Shown here: positions 63,656-64,000 of the stretch, one piece after another
Position numbering within the stretch: position 1 is the stretch's first letter
Layout: the number at the start of each line of letters is the position of its first letter
Assembly: GCA_019843655.1 (NCBI GenBank)
Contig: JACDQD010000010.1
Span: forward strand, 6,927,637 to 6,991,636
DNA length: 64,000 nt
Origin: Lethocerus indicus
Taxonomy: Eukaryota > Arthropoda > Insecta > Hemiptera > Belostomatidae
Direction: 5' to 3'
The notes under the pieces: model-generated
Databases searched by the model: none
Told to the model about the DNA's origin: nothing
Seen by the model: the letters and a program-made list of their open reading frames with translations, nothing else
Made by a program: the position numbers and the translations under genes

Positions 63656-64000
63656 TATATTGATTGGAATGCTGAACGCGTCCTGGCTGGAGGCGCGACC
63701 CGAGTGATGGCGCCAACTTTCGAGAACAATAATGGGAGACTGGGAGACAACAATGGGGTATATTTAATGCGTGTGCGTAAATTCCGATTGTGCCTACGGG
63801 AGAGTAATTACTGGCGGGCGTTTAGCGAGGGCCGGCCGATCGTCCCATAATGGGGCCCATTCTTCGCGCGGTTTGCCACCCCGGGACGCGTTATTGGGAC
63901 GGCCATTGTGGCCAGCCTCCCGTACAATGGAAACCGGGACCGTCTGGAAATAGACAGCCTCGTTCGGATTGAAAAAAAAATGGATAATCATTCAAACGGC
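63656..64000. other. CpG-rich window end, nothing recognised
   Basis: Several ATAATGGG and CAATGGGG strings, including TAATGGGGCC at 63848. No gene recognised. Confidence 0.55.

Overview
The window looks like part of an insect nuclear genome. It is mostly intergenic: three genes with small spliced exons occupy under 6 kb of 64 kb, the sequence alternates between CpG-rich and AT-rich patches, and many decayed retroelement copies are present. The insect assignment rests on an ionotropic-receptor chemoreceptor gene with GT-AG introns, on jockey-like non-LTR retrotransposon fragments, and on two secreted-protein genes with short introns. I cannot name the species or order with confidence.

Genes. 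(1) On the plus strand at 40.7-41.3 kb is a small secreted, proline-rich protein gene (gene A). Its single visible coding exon carries a one-base frame break in a GC-rich linker. (2) On the plus strand at 48.5-50.6 kb is a complete-looking three-exon divergent ionotropic receptor of 604 residues. (3) On the minus strand at 60.3-62.4 kb is a three-exon gene for a 265-residue secreted protein (gene B). Genes A and B are paralogues. Both have a signal peptide, then a Y-x-I-[KR]-L-P block, then F-x-S-N-G-K-P-x-x-I-Y, then a C-terminal N-G-R-P motif, and in both an intron acceptor lies at the start codon. They converge on each other with the receptor gene between them. Their function is not recognised.

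Mobile DNA. Seven 5'-truncated copies of one jockey-clade retrotransposon lie near 0, 7.8, 9.2, 13.2, 17.0, 29.4 and 63.4 kb; all retain only the C-terminal end of the reverse-transcriptase polyprotein and the 3' tail. A second family, here called FB, is palindromic (foldback) with about eight main copies near 11.4, 18.1, 20.9, 24.2, 28.1, 28.6, 32.4, 39.0 and 55.7 kb plus relics. Five copies have recognisable target-site duplications whose length varies from 10 to 15 bp, unlike the fixed duplications of cut-and-paste transposons. The arms contain a 37-nt motif that can be read as a minimal hammerhead ribozyme with a self-complementary three-base-pair stem III. Together these suggest a non-autonomous retroelement, possibly related to Penelope-like elements or retrozymes; no encoded enzyme for it is present.

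Region by region: 0-40 kb holds no convincing host gene, only retroelement fragments, FB copies, a shared retroposon-like 3' end (9.3 and 36.3 kb) and microsatellites. 40-51 kb holds gene A and the receptor. 51-60 kb is intergenic with one FB copy. 60-62.5 kb is gene B. The window ends with another jockey fragment.
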